DNA from: UMGS172 sp045587185
Lineage (GTDB): Bacteria; Bacillota; Clostridia; Oscillospirales; Acutalibacteraceae
Reading direction: 5' to 3'
NCBI GenBank assembly: GCA_045587185.1
Contig: JAZNBS010000050.1
Location: 39,560 to 103,559, forward strand
Length of the DNA stretch: 64,000 bases
Below, piece by piece: positions 16,457 through 23,787 of this stretch. The position numbers were made by a program, and so were the translations under genes. Below the pieces are notes generated by a model. The model saw only the letters and a list, made by a program, of their open reading frames with translations. It ran no database searches and had not been told where the DNA came from. Each line of letters opens with the position of its first letter. Position 1 is the first letter of the stretch.

Positions 16457-18194
16457 TGATAATAAACCGCACAGAGTTTGTGCGTACTGTCGTGTATCTA
16501 CTGATGAAACCGACCAAAGAAATTCTTTAATAGCACAAAAACAGTTTTTTCAAAGATATTTTGATTTACACCCAAACTGGACTAATGTAGGCATATATGC
16601 CGATGAAGGACTTTCCGGCACATCCCTTGAAAAAAGAGATGCTTTCAATCGTATGTTGTTTGAGGCCAGACGTGGAAACATTGACATTATTCTCACGAAA
16701 GAGGTTTCCAGATTTTCAAGAAATGTTCACGATATAATGAGCATTGTTGTAGAACTGCAAAACAAAGGTGTTTATGTGTGGTTTTTGTCGGATGAAATTA
16801 ACACCGAGAGCATCAAAGACCGTGAGCGACTAACCCAGATAGCCACAAATGCCGAGCAAGAGAGTTTAAGAACATCAAACCGTGTTAGGTGGGGACACCA
16901 ACAACAAATGCAACTGGGTGTTGTTTTCGGCAGAAAAGAAATGTACGGTTATAATATCGTAAAGGATGATAACGGCATCCAACACTTTGAAATTATACCA
17001 GAAGAAGCCGAGGTCATCAAGAACATTTTTGAATGGTTCGCATCTGGTGAGGGTACACACCGAATTGCACGCAGATTAGAACAACAAGGAATTGAAACCA
17101 AGCGATATAAAAACGGATGGAGTACAACCGTTATACTCCGCATTTTGCGAAATGAGAAATATGTGGGCGATTTAGCACAAGGCAAAACCTACACACCCAA
17201 CCCACTCTCTCATAAGAAAAAATACAATACAGGCGAATCCACCCGCTATTACATTACAGACCACCACCCAGAAAGTGCAATCATTGACCGTGAACTCTGG
17301 AACAAGGTACAAGCGATACTGGAAGAAAAAGCACCCAGCGAAGAAATAAAAGCGAAACACTCCAACCGCTACTGGACGAGCGGAAAGGTGTTTTGTGGGT
17401 TATGCGGTCAAAGGTATGTCAGTTACGTAAAAAAGCAAAAGAACACACCTTATCGTGCTTGGGTATGCTTTGAGAACCACCAGAGAGGTCGCTACAAGCA
17501 GATAACACTTGATACAGGCGAAACTGCTACTGTCGGTTGTAATGCTTTGAGAGTGAATGACAGAGTGCTTAAAACCGCCGTTCACGATATTGTTACCGAG
17601 TACATCATACCGCATAAAGAAAATATCCTTGCAGAGATGCGAAAAGAGATAGAACAACTATCAAAACCGCAAGACCACACAAAGAAAATCGCATCTATAC
17701 AAAAGGAAATAGAACAAGCACAACAAAAGATAAACAAACTCACACAGGGTTGGATGGATGGCATCGTTCCAGAAAATGCCTATACAATGAATATCGGACC
17801 TGCTAATGCACGATATGAGCAATTACAGGCAGAACTCCAAAAACTGCAAATACAGAACAATTCAGTAAGTGCAGAGGTGCAAATCTATGAGGAATACATA
17901 GAGCAACTGCAAAGCATCCTATCACTCACCGATGATGAGCTTAACGATGCTTTTTATGAGAGAGTTACAAAACAGATTTATGTTTATCCATCAAACCTTT
18001 TAGAGTTTCGCCTGTCATTTATTCCTATGCCTATTTATTTACAATATAAGGCATCTGGTAGAGCAGATTTTTACAAGGTGGAACTTACCATCCTAACCGC
18101 CGAGCAATTCGCTGAAATGCTCAAAAATGCCCCTAAAAACGATTTTACGGAACAAACAGATACAGACACCACTGGCAACACAAACAACTCTTAA
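16407..18194 (+). CDS. Large serine recombinase (integrase/excisionase)
   Basis: A 595-residue site-specific recombinase. N-terminal resolvase domain with catalytic Ser31 in CAYCRVSTDE, plus the conserved KEVSRFSRN; then a recombinase domain (MYGYNIV... KNGWSTTVILRILRNEKYVGD), a zinc ribbon beginning VFCGLCGQRY with Cys partners in VCFENH and VGCNAL, and a long coiled coil (about 410-490). This is the TndX/CcrB/SpoIVCA-type architecture. ATG 16407 is favoured (GAGAGG upstream); ATG 16398 is an alternative. Strand is opposite to cotJC. A terminator follows at 18213. Expected to integrate and excise the element at the TACC cores. Confidence 0.95.
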   Translation: MATLKVIEPTKTTLKTNDNKPHRVCAYCRVSTDETDQRNSLIAQKQFFQRYFDLHPNWTNVGIYADEGLSGTSLEKRDAFNRMLFEARRGNIDIILTKEVSRFSRNVHDIMSIVVELQNKGVYVWFLSDEINTESIKDRERLTQIATNAEQESLRTSNRVRWGHQQQMQLGVVFGRKEMYGYNIVKDDNGIQHFEIIPEEAEVIKNIFEWFASGEGTHRIARRLEQQGIETKRYKNGWSTTVILRILRNEKYVGDLAQGKTYTPNPLSHKKKYNTGESTRYYITDHHPESAIIDRELWNKVQAILEEKAPSEEIKAKHSNRYWTSGKVFCGLCGQRYVSYVKKQKNTPYRAWVCFENHQRGRYKQITLDTGETATVGCNALRVNDRVLKTAVHDIVTEYIIPHKENILAEMRKEIEQLSKPQDHTKKIASIQKEIEQAQQKINKLTQGWMDGIVPENAYTMNIGPANARYEQLQAELQKLQIQNNSVSAEVQIYEEYIEQLQSILSLTDDELNDAFYERVTKQIYVYPSNLLEFRLSFIPMPIYLQYKASGRADFYKVELTILTAEQFAEMLKNAPKNDFTEQTDTDTTGNTNNS

Positions 18195-18212
18195 AACGAG
18201 CCACAATGAATT

Positions 18213-18240
18213 AAAGCAGGGTTTTCGCCCTGCTTTTTCA
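18213..18240 (+). terminator. Terminator of the recombinase operon
   Basis: AAAGCAGGG / CCCTGCTTT stem with loop TTTTCG and T tail, 18 bases after the recombinase stop. Confidence 0.9.
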
Positions 18241-18297
18241 ATATTCAGTTTTCTGTCATATCTTTTTTGAAAAAAGGTATGGCTATTTTGACAGAAT

Positions 18298-18308
18298 TAT
18301 GCTATAAT
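18298..18308 (+). promoter_or_regulatory. Extended -10 promoter of the NERD gene
   Basis: TGCTATAAT: an extended -10 (TGn before TATAAT at 18303-18308). The nearby TTGACA (18288-18293) is only 9 bases away and cannot act as its -35. Confidence 0.55.
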
Positions 18309-18337
18309 CATTGTTAATGTGTTTGGAGGTGAAAATA

Positions 18338-19387
18338 ATGCAAGAGTTACTAATGTCTTTGTTACAATTAGTTTTACTATTGCTTAACCCAGTTTTTTTA
18401 ATTCCTGCAATAATAATTATTGTTGTGCTTGTAAAGAAAGACAAGGAATATAAAAACGGTGCATATTATCAAATCACCAAACACCCCTATTTTTCAGTAA
18501 AACACAATACTGGTAGATATGGCGAATATCTCACATACAAATATCTCAAACAGTTTGAAACCAACGGAGCGAAATTTCTTTTTAATATCTACATACCCAA
18601 AGAGAACGGCGAAACCACCGAAATTGATGTGTTAATGATATGTAAAAAAGGTTTATTTGTTTTTGAGAGCAAAAATTATAGTGGTTGGATTTTCGGTAGT
18701 GAAAATCAAAAGAATTGGTATCAAACATTACCTGCTGGTAGAGGTCGGAGCCATAAAGAGCATTTTTACAATCCAATAATGCAAAACCGCTCACACATAA
18801 AACACCTTAAAGCATTTTTAGGCGAACAAGTACCTATGCGGTCAATCATTGTTTTTTCCGATAGATGCACATTAAAAAGTGTTCAAATCCGTAGCAATGA
18901 TATAAGCGTTATAAATCGTTATAGCGTTGCACCAGTTGTATCTGGTATCTGTAACCAAATTCCCAATGATTTACTTACTGATAACGATATTACAGAGATT
19001 TATAACAAATTATATCCCTACACACAAGTTGATGAACTTGCCAAAATGCAACACATAGCAAATATCCATAACAATTTGAAACCGCAAACTGCTCAACCAG
19101 TTAATGAAACACCTGCTCAAGTTATTCCACAAAACAAGACCGAAATAGTTACAGAGCAACCAGATGCGGTTGCTATTGATACAACAATCGCAACAGAAGA
19201 AACACCGATTATTGAAACTACCGAACCAGCAACAACAGAAACAAGAGAGCAACAAACATTAAAATGTCCTAAGTGTAACGGTGATTTAATTTTAAGAACT
19301 GCAACCAGAGGAGCAAATGCAGGTAATCAATTTTATGGTTGCTCAAATTATCCTAAATGTAAATACATACAAAACATAACAAATTAA
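18338..19387 (+). CDS. Membrane-anchored NERD-domain protein with topoisomerase-type zinc finger
   Basis: A 349-residue protein: hydrophobic N-terminal segment (about 5-32), NERD domain (about 58-170) with the nuclease-like core GRYGEYLTYKYL, TEIDVLM and VFESKNYSG, a low-complexity Gln/Thr/Glu-rich linker (about 240-305), and a C-terminal zinc finger of the topoisomerase I type (KCPKCNGDLILRTATRG...FYGCSNYPKCKYI). NERD proteins are predicted nucleases of the restriction-endonuclease fold. The start has GGAGGTG upstream. It is the only evident cargo gene of the element; a DNA-processing or defence role is inferred. Confidence 0.88.
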   Translation: MQELLMSLLQLVLLLLNPVFLIPAIIIIVVLVKKDKEYKNGAYYQITKHPYFSVKHNTGRYGEYLTYKYLKQFETNGAKFLFNIYIPKENGETTEIDVLMICKKGLFVFESKNYSGWIFGSENQKNWYQTLPAGRGRSHKEHFYNPIMQNRSHIKHLKAFLGEQVPMRSIIVFSDRCTLKSVQIRSNDISVINRYSVAPVVSGICNQIPNDLLTDNDITEIYNKLYPYTQVDELAKMQHIANIHNNLKPQTAQPVNETPAQVIPQNKTEIVTEQPDAVAIDTTIATEETPIIETTEPATTETREQQTLKCPKCNGDLILRTATRGANAGNQFYGCSNYPKCKYIQNITN

Positions 19388-19424
19388 AAAATCCTGTGAG
19401 CAAATTTGCTCATAGGATTTTTTT
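19386..19424. terminator. Bidirectional terminator between NERD and relaxase genes
   Basis: Stem AAAAAATCCT..GAGCAAA / TTTGCTC..AGGATTTTTTT with A and T flanks, separating the convergent NERD and mobV genes; it overlaps both stop codons. Confidence 0.9.
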
Positions 19425-20475
19425 AATGGTCCAAAATATCATCAATCGTTCGGTGTTGCTCTTGGATGCTCTCTTGTAAATCCGTGAGATATTTTAAGAG
19501 TGTGATGTTTTTGCCTTCGTGTTGAATTACAACATTGCCGGCTAATTTAAGTAAACTCTCATATGTATTACATTTATCAATGAGTTCAAGATAACGTTCT
19601 GGAACGAGTTCGCCGTGTTCTTTAACCATTGCTTTAATGTCAGCGAGATTTTGTTCAGCAGTTTTAAGCTCATCCAGTTTTAGAGAATATTCAGCGTCAA
19701 CCTGTGCTTTCCATTCTCTAATAGATTGATGTTTACGAAATTTAGGTATCTTTTCGCCGTACTTTTCACAGTATGCCTTTACCTGCTCATAGGTAATTGA
19801 ACCATCCTTATTGCCAAAACCTTTTCTTTTTGCACGTTGACACAAAGCAAGATAATCGTTATATCTGGAATGACCTCGTTTCAAATCAAACTCTTTCATT
19901 GCCTCGGCATACCTATCTTGTAGTTTACTCAAATCGCCACGGCCACCTAAAATATCTTTTGCCATAAACAATAAATTTCTGCCGATTGTTGCATACACAA
20001 AATGGATATGTGGAGTGTCCTCATCCATATGCAGTTCAAGTCTTACGGGCACACAACCCTTTGAATTAAATTCCTTTTCAAGAAATTTCATATTTGCTCG
20101 GACCCAGTTATCAACATCAACCTTTCCTGCCATATCTGGCGAAAAGGTTAGTACACCCTCAAATGCTTGTGCTGCTCTTTTCTGCATATGTCTTTTTGCT
20201 TTTTCATCACCTGTCCGTGTTGCATTGAATTTGTCAATTTCGGAATTATAAAATTCTCTTGCCTTATCTATTTTGGAAGCAATTTTTTTGAAGGGCCAAG
20301 GGTTGTGTAGTATGCTCCGATTTTCACTAGATAATTCTGGATGTGAAATATCAGCGGCTTGTTCGTGCTTATCCAAATGTCGTAAAGATTGCGACAGAGT
20401 TTTTGCACCACGACCGTGTGTTTGTAATTTCACTATTCTAAAAATGCAAAACTCTTTTGACTTCTCTTTTGCCAT
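19423..20475 (-). CDS. MobV/Pre-family relaxase
   Basis: A 350-residue plasmid mobilization (Mob/Pre) relaxase, which nicks oriT and pilots the strand during conjugal mobilization. The family metal-binding motif is HMDEDTPHIHF (149-159), preceded by the usual EGVLTFSPD segment (106-114). A coiled coil fills the last third. The length is a little short of pMV158 MobM. The only good ribosome site (AAAGG) is about 17 bases from the ATG, so translation may be weak. Its upstream region is the hairpin-rich stretch 20476-20977, where oriT is expected. Confidence 0.92.
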   Translation of the reverse strand: MAKEKSKEFCIFRIVKLQTHGRGAKTLSQSLRHLDKHEQAADISHPELSSENRSILHNPWPFKKIASKIDKAREFYNSEIDKFNATRTGDEKAKRHMQKRAAQAFEGVLTFSPDMAGKVDVDNWVRANMKFLEKEFNSKGCVPVRLELHMDEDTPHIHFVYATIGRNLLFMAKDILGGRGDLSKLQDRYAEAMKEFDLKRGHSRYNDYLALCQRAKRKGFGNKDGSITYEQVKAYCEKYGEKIPKFRKHQSIREWKAQVDAEYSLKLDELKTAEQNLADIKAMVKEHGELVPERYLELIDKCNTYESLLKLAGNVVIQHEGKNITLLKYLTDLQESIQEQHRTIDDILDH

Positions 20476-20977
20476 AAAAAATTTTTACACATCCTTTCCT
20501 CAATTTTTTACATCCAAAACAAAAAACTTTGTGAAGTTTTTGTTTTGTCTTTGCCTTGCTAAAAATCTTTTTTCGTTGATACGAAAAAACCTTTTCATCA
20601 AGCCGTATCATTCACACTCATTGCTGATGCAATAAGTATGAAAGATACTGCAAAAAAATAGCGGAAATTCTATGTACCCACTACAAACAAGCAAACTTGT
20701 TTGATGGGCCAAGGTGCTACCTTGGAACCGTTTAAGGATTGCATCCTTAAAAATCCTGCCACCGAAAAAAGCGTATACGCTTTTTTATACGGCAAAAAAT
20801 ACCGTATGCGGTAAGGTGAAAAATACCTTACCCACCGCCTTAATTTTTGCCGTATTGTATGAACTATATTTTTGTGTTTGAGAACAAAAAATATAATTCA
20901 TACTTTGTGTAAGACAATAACGGCTGATGCCTTATATTTTGCCTTACACATACGGATGAAAGGAGTTGTTTTTTATT
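20476..20977. repeat. Non-coding hairpin array between mobV and the RHH gene
   Basis: No gene fits in this 502-base divergent region. It holds at least twelve inverted repeats almost end to end: 20515-20547; 20568-20589 (9-bp perfect); 20620-20633; 20635-20649; 20684-20703 (8-bp perfect); 20709-20725 (7-bp, loop 3); 20731-20751 (9-bp, loop TGC); 20765-20786 (22-base perfect palindrome centred on GTATAC); 20787-20807; 20810-20832 (8-bp); about 20857-20905 (long stem with GTATGAA / TTCATAC ends); and TGTGTAAG / CTTACACA at about 20905-20950. Position between relaxase and accessory gene makes it the best candidate for oriT. Confidence 0.75.
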
Positions 20978-21502
20978 ATGGATAAAAAAGATATACGTGT
21001 TTATCTGGATGCTGACTTTTGCGACCACTTAAAAAGCATTGCAAAAGATAAAGGTATTTCTGTAAATTCGCTTGTTAGCGAATTAGTGAAAAAGAAATAT
21101 CCTATGCAGAGCAAAGATATTTCCATCAAACTGAATGATGATAAAATTGTTTTACTTAAAAAGGCGGCACAAAAGAGAAATACAACAATTAGTGAATTGT
21201 TGATTTCTCTTGTTGATGATTTCTTGTTGTCGGTGAAACAACCCGCACTTGATGAAATTCCGCTTGATGCCGAAACTGGTGAAACTGCATCAACCATTGC
21301 CTGTGAAAGTGAGAATGTGCAACCTGTTGATGTTGTAAAACCAACCGCAACGGATGATGACCGCAAACAGAAAGAACGCCGACTTGCTGATGTTAATTAC
21401 AAACTCAAAAGAGCATACAATGGTGATAAACTACCAAAAGATGAATTTCAGCAGTTAAGAGATGAACAAGCATCTTTACGTGCTGAACTCGGTCATAACT
21501 AA
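20978..21502 (+). CDS. Tandem ribbon-helix-helix protein, probable relaxosome accessory factor
   Basis: A 174-residue protein with two RHH-like units: IRVYLDADFCDHLKSIA..SVNSLVSELV (about 4-40) and ISIKLNDDKIVLLKKAA..TISELLISLV (about 46-80). An acidic linker follows, then a helical C-terminal domain (ERRLADVNYKLKRAYNGDKL). RHH proteins beside relaxases commonly bind oriT; a repressor of repL is the alternative. ATG 20978 follows AAAGGAG at 12 bases; the TTG at 20966 touches the RBS and is rejected. Divergent from mobV. Confidence 0.8.
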   Translation: MDKKDIRVYLDADFCDHLKSIAKDKGISVNSLVSELVKKKYPMQSKDISIKLNDDKIVLLKKAAQKRNTTISELLISLVDDFLLSVKQPALDEIPLDAETGETASTIACESENVQPVDVVKPTATDDDRKQKERRLADVNYKLKRAYNGDKLPKDEFQQLRDEQASLRAELGHN

Positions 21503-21690
21503 AAATCATCACAAAATCGCTCCACCGAGCGATTTTCACAGTACCAACAAAGTGATACTAAAATCACACATCACCGTAGGTGATACCAAAAGCGACAGTT
21601 TAACACCATCTAACTGATACTCATTCAACACTTTCAAAGGTTCGCCGCCTGTCCGTGCAATTTATCGCACGGGATAACATATCAAATCAC

Positions 21691-21726
21691 AAAACCACCT
21701 GCACAGGAAAGCAGGTGGTTTTTTCA
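21691..21726 (+). terminator. Terminator downstream of the RHH gene
   Basis: 12-bp perfect stem (AAAACCACCTGC / GCAGGTGGTTTT) with an 8-base loop and six T; strongest intrinsic terminator in the non-coding stretch, insulating repL from the RHH gene. Confidence 0.8.
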
Positions 21727-21801
21727 TAAAGTGCAACAACCTATTCAACGCCAAGAAATAAAATCACAAGAACATCAAAAAATCCGTATGCCAACTTTAA
21801 G

Positions 21802-22014
21802 AGTTTGCAATCACCGATTTTTCACATCGCATCAGCGATGCCAAAAAATATATACAACTCTTAAAGGTTAAGTTTGCAAACCCTTAAAATAACCAAAAAG
21901 AAAAAGCGAACATTCTCAAATGTTCGCCACCAGTAAAACCGCATTAAGTTAATCAGACCATTAAAAACACGAGCATCTGGAATTTATAAGCTCAAGTTTG
22001 CAATCTCTTAAAAT
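21802..22014 (+). repeat. Iteron-like direct repeats
   Basis: AGTTTGCAA occurs at 21802-21810, 21871-21879 and 21995-22003. Copies two and three extend to a similar CTTAAAATA tail. CTTTAAGAG (21795-21803) and its complement CTCTTAAAG (21858-21866) form an inverted pair around the first two copies. Such repeats upstream of a rep gene suggest initiator binding sites. Confidence 0.5.
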
Positions 22015-22223
22015 ACACACATCCAGAATAACACACTTTAACTCATATCTTTTTTATCCGCAAAGTACGGCCACCGTAACACCTACTTTGCGGAATCCGT
22101 TATAGAAAACCTAACGGTTCCAACGTATGTTAAATTAACACTATTGAATATAAGAAGAGAGATACAAAAACGAAAAAATGCCGTAAACCCTTATAAATAC
22201 AAGAGAAAACGGCATTTTCAATG

Positions 22224-22259
22224 GTGACAAATATGTCTTATAATAGTGACAGATTTGTC
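22224..22259 (+). promoter_or_regulatory. Paired operators flanking the repL -10 box
   Basis: GTGACAAATATGTC (22224-22237) and GTGACAGATTTGTC (22246-22259) are near-identical GACA..TGTC palindromes exactly 22 bases apart (two helical turns), with TATAAT (22239-22244) between them. This is the layout of an autoregulated or repressor-controlled promoter. Confidence 0.6.
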
Positions 22260-22361
22260 AGGGTTTAGTGCAAAAAAATGCACCAAATTAAAAACAAATC
22301 TATCATATTTACCTTACAAATAAAAAAGACCATCAAACGATGGTCGGAAAGGGGTAATAAT

Positions 22362-22823
22362 ATGACAACTAAAATTGAAAAAGGAATTTCAATAAACACC
22401 ATAACAGGCGAAGTTTGTGATGTTTATATTGAGAAAGAGGTTAGCAGCCAAAACTTTTGGAAAATCTGGTTAGGTGATATTTTAACAGTTTTGGGTATCA
22501 TTTCAAATAGTAAACAGTTAGATGTTATAATTTACATTATGGAAAATATAAGACCAAGCGACAATCTTTTTATTGGTAGTTATGAAAAAATCGCCAATGG
22601 TTCTGGTGTGTCTAAAAGAACTGTTATAAGAATAATGCAAAAACTATTTGAAACAGAATTTTTAAAAAAGGTTCAAAATGGTGTTTACGCAGTAAATGCC
22701 AAATATTTAGTTAAAGGCAATGAGAATAAGCGTAGAATGATTATTGACTACCAAAGCACACTTGAACCTTACAATAAGAATGATGCATCCGCAAACCTAA
22801 ACGATGATACGGATGCAGAATAA
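22362..22823 (+). CDS. RepL-family plasmid replication protein
   Basis: A 153-residue protein resembling RepL of small Firmicutes plasmids. It has a winged-helix core (NLFIGSYEKIANGSGVSKRT then VIRIMQKLFETEFLKKVQNG) followed by the family-typical VYAVNAKYLVKGNENKRRMI. The start is ATG 22362 (MTTKIEKG) with AAAGGGG upstream; an in-frame extension upstream covers a leader hairpin and the operators. Presence of a replication initiator on an integrated element implies the excised circle can replicate. A terminator follows at 22935. Confidence 0.82.
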   Translation: MTTKIEKGISINTITGEVCDVYIEKEVSSQNFWKIWLGDILTVLGIISNSKQLDVIIYIMENIRPSDNLFIGSYEKIANGSGVSKRTVIRIMQKLFETEFLKKVQNGVYAVNAKYLVKGNENKRRMIIDYQSTLEPYNKNDASANLNDDTDAE

Positions 22824-22934
22824 AAAACGATATGCAGAATTTTTCGTTTTTCAAACACATCAATCATAATTATATTTGAGTGAAGTAGAGAGCACTCAAA
22901 TCCATTCAGATTGTTCTTACATAGAGCATATCGG

Positions 22935-22966
22935 GGAGCAAGGTTATCCGCCTTGCTCCTTTTTTA
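22935..22966 (+). terminator. Terminator of repL
   Basis: GGAGCAAGG / CCTTGCTCC stem with 7-base loop and T run, about 110 bases after the repL stop. Another imperfect hairpin (TTTGAGT / ACTCAAA, 22875-22900) precedes it. Confidence 0.85.
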
Positions 22967-22989
22967 TTTTTGCTCATAGGCAAAAAGGA

Positions 22990-23013
22990 AAGCACACCCG
23001 AAAAGGTGTGCTT
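22990..23013 (-). terminator. Terminator of the small membrane protein gene
   Basis: AAGCACACC / GGTGTGCTT stem; on the minus strand it is followed by TCCTTTTT, 23 bases after the stop at 23036. Confidence 0.75.
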
Positions 23014-23035
23014 AAAATTTTACTTAATTACTCAA

Positions 23036-23272
23036 TTAAGAAACAGTGCTATAAACGATGTCAGTAGCATCTGCAATAGTTACAGCGCCGCCAGAAGCCT
23101 GTGAAAGACCAACATTCATTGCTTCCTTAGAAACATTGAAAAGTGACTGAGTGGTGTTCTTTACAGCCTCAGCAATGTACTTACCGAAAGGTGTAGCAAG
23201 TGCAATCATAACAACGAGTACGAGTACACAGATAACAACCCAACCGTAATTAGAAAGTGTTTCCTTATCCAT
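23036..23272 (-). CDS. Small single-pass membrane protein (78 aa), unknown function
   Basis: MDKETLSNYGWVVICVLVLV opens a protein with one strong transmembrane helix (about 11-32), followed by an amphipathic, Ala/Thr/Val-rich tail. Similar short proteins are, to my recollection, common in gut Clostridia without a known role; pilin-like, holin-like or peptide-toxin roles cannot be told apart here. The RBS is AAAGGAG, nine bases from ATG. Orientation is toward the element interior, next to the right end. Confidence 0.7.
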   Translation of the reverse strand: MDKETLSNYGWVVICVLVLVVMIALATPFGKYIAEAVKNTTQSLFNVSKEAMNVGLSQASGGAVTIADATDIVYSTVS

Positions 23273-23600
23273 TTAGATTTTCTCCTTTCAAAAATTCAAT
23301 TTTATTTGCAAATAAACCTTTTTGTATGTCATTCCAGATAATGCAAACGATTGAGATATTCGTGCTTAAACAGATATTTGATACATTGTTTTTATTTGCT
23401 TGATTTAATTATGTTAAATACTTTTTGAAAACGAAGAAAACTTTTTATTGATATAGGAAACAGACAAAAAAGATATGCAGAAAATATCTACATATCTTTT
23501 TTACTGCAGACCCAGCCGAAAACTGCTTGAACGCTGATTTTGTTGCAAAAAACCGACATTTCCTATAACTTTTTTCAAAATGCACAATATTTTTCCTCTA
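23273..23600. other. Non-coding right end of the element
   Basis: 328 AT-rich bases without a gene. Contents: a 12-bp stem AAAAAAGATATG / CATATCTTTTTT (about 23468-23502), and a perfect 9-bp inverted repeat TATAGGAAA (23452-23460) / TTTCCTATA (23559-23567) spaced 98 bases apart and ending 34 bases from the att core. The latter may be protein-binding arms for excision. Confidence 0.5.
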
Positions 23601-23604
23601 TACC
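23601..23604. repeat. Right attachment-site core (TACC)
   Basis: Element sequence CCTCTA precedes TACC and cotJC sequence AACATCAG follows. Joined with the left end, the element circle would read ATTTTTCCTCTA-TACC-TATTGAAG, an imperfect dyad with A/T-rich arms as expected for attP. Confidence 0.8.
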
Positions 23605-23787
23605 AACATCAGTCAGAAGACCTTTGAGTTCGGCTGTTGGCATTGCATAACGTTGACTGAGGTATCTCAAACTTGCGCCTATCTCTCCATCGGGACCGCC
23701 GTATTGCGAAATGATAAGGCTTGCAAGTTTAGGGTTTGTCTGCTTTATCTTAATGGGATATTGAAGTTTTTTCTGATATTGCCACAT
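23601..23787 (-). pseudogene. cotJC: cotJC 5-prime part, cut off by the inserted element
   Basis: Encodes the first 62 residues of CotJC (MWQYQKKLQYPIKIK..., LRYLSQRYAMP, KGLLTDVG). The frame then runs into the element and ends after eight foreign residues (IEEKYCAF) at 23575. Joined with 15659-16075 the product is 199 residues, the usual CotJC length, reading KGLLTDVG-TEELAHLEM across the join. It starts directly after the cotJB stop, as in an intact cotJ operon. Truncated form lacks all catalytic ligands. Confidence 0.92.

Larger units (their letters stand above)
21503..22361. repeat. Non-coding hairpin-rich region upstream of repL, probable replication origin
   Basis: 859 bases without a gene. 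Perfect inverted repeats include 21513-21536 (10 bp, loop CACC), 21570-21584, 21653-21672, 21691-21722 (12 bp plus T run), 21825-21840, 21906-21927 (9 bp), 22058-22093 (10-bp outer arm enclosing a 5-bp inner stem), 22092-22121, 22175-22218 (10 bp) and 22328-22345 (7 bp, just before the repL RBS). AGTTTGCAA is repeated three times in direct orientation. Two near-identical palindromes flank the likely repL -10. Confidence 0.7.
16076..23604. mobile_element. Integrative mobilizable element inserted in cotJC
   Basis: About 7.5 kb bounded by TACC cores inside cotJC. Gene order: small hypothetical, large serine recombinase, NERD-domain protein (all +), MobV relaxase (-), tandem RHH protein (+), RepL replication protein (+), small membrane protein (-). 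There is no type IV secretion or coupling gene, so it would need a helper for transfer. Codon choice is A-rich (many CAA, AAC, ACC codons) and unlike the host genes. Two long intergenic stretches are densely filled with inverted repeats. Excision would recreate cotJC. Confidence 0.88.

Noticed and set aside
18288..18308. TTGACA/TATAAT promoter for the NERD gene
   Set aside because: Spacing is only 9 bases; the extended -10 (TGCTATAAT) is the more credible element.
20515..22345. CRISPR array
   Set aside because: The inverted repeats differ from one another in sequence and spacing, there are no constant repeats with unique spacers and no cas genes.
22876..23067. 63-codon frame after repL on the plus strand
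   Set aside because: TTG start without RBS, covers two terminators (22935-22966 and 22990-23013) and overlaps the 3-prime end of the opposing small membrane protein gene.
23452..23567. Miniature transposon suggested by the 9-bp inverted repeat TATAGGAAA / TTTCCTATA
   Set aside because: No target-site duplication and no second copy in the window; kept only as a possible protein-binding arm near attR.
16072..23604. Prophage remnant
   Set aside because: No capsid, tail, lysis or phage replication genes; relaxase and RepL point to a mobilizable plasmid-like element.
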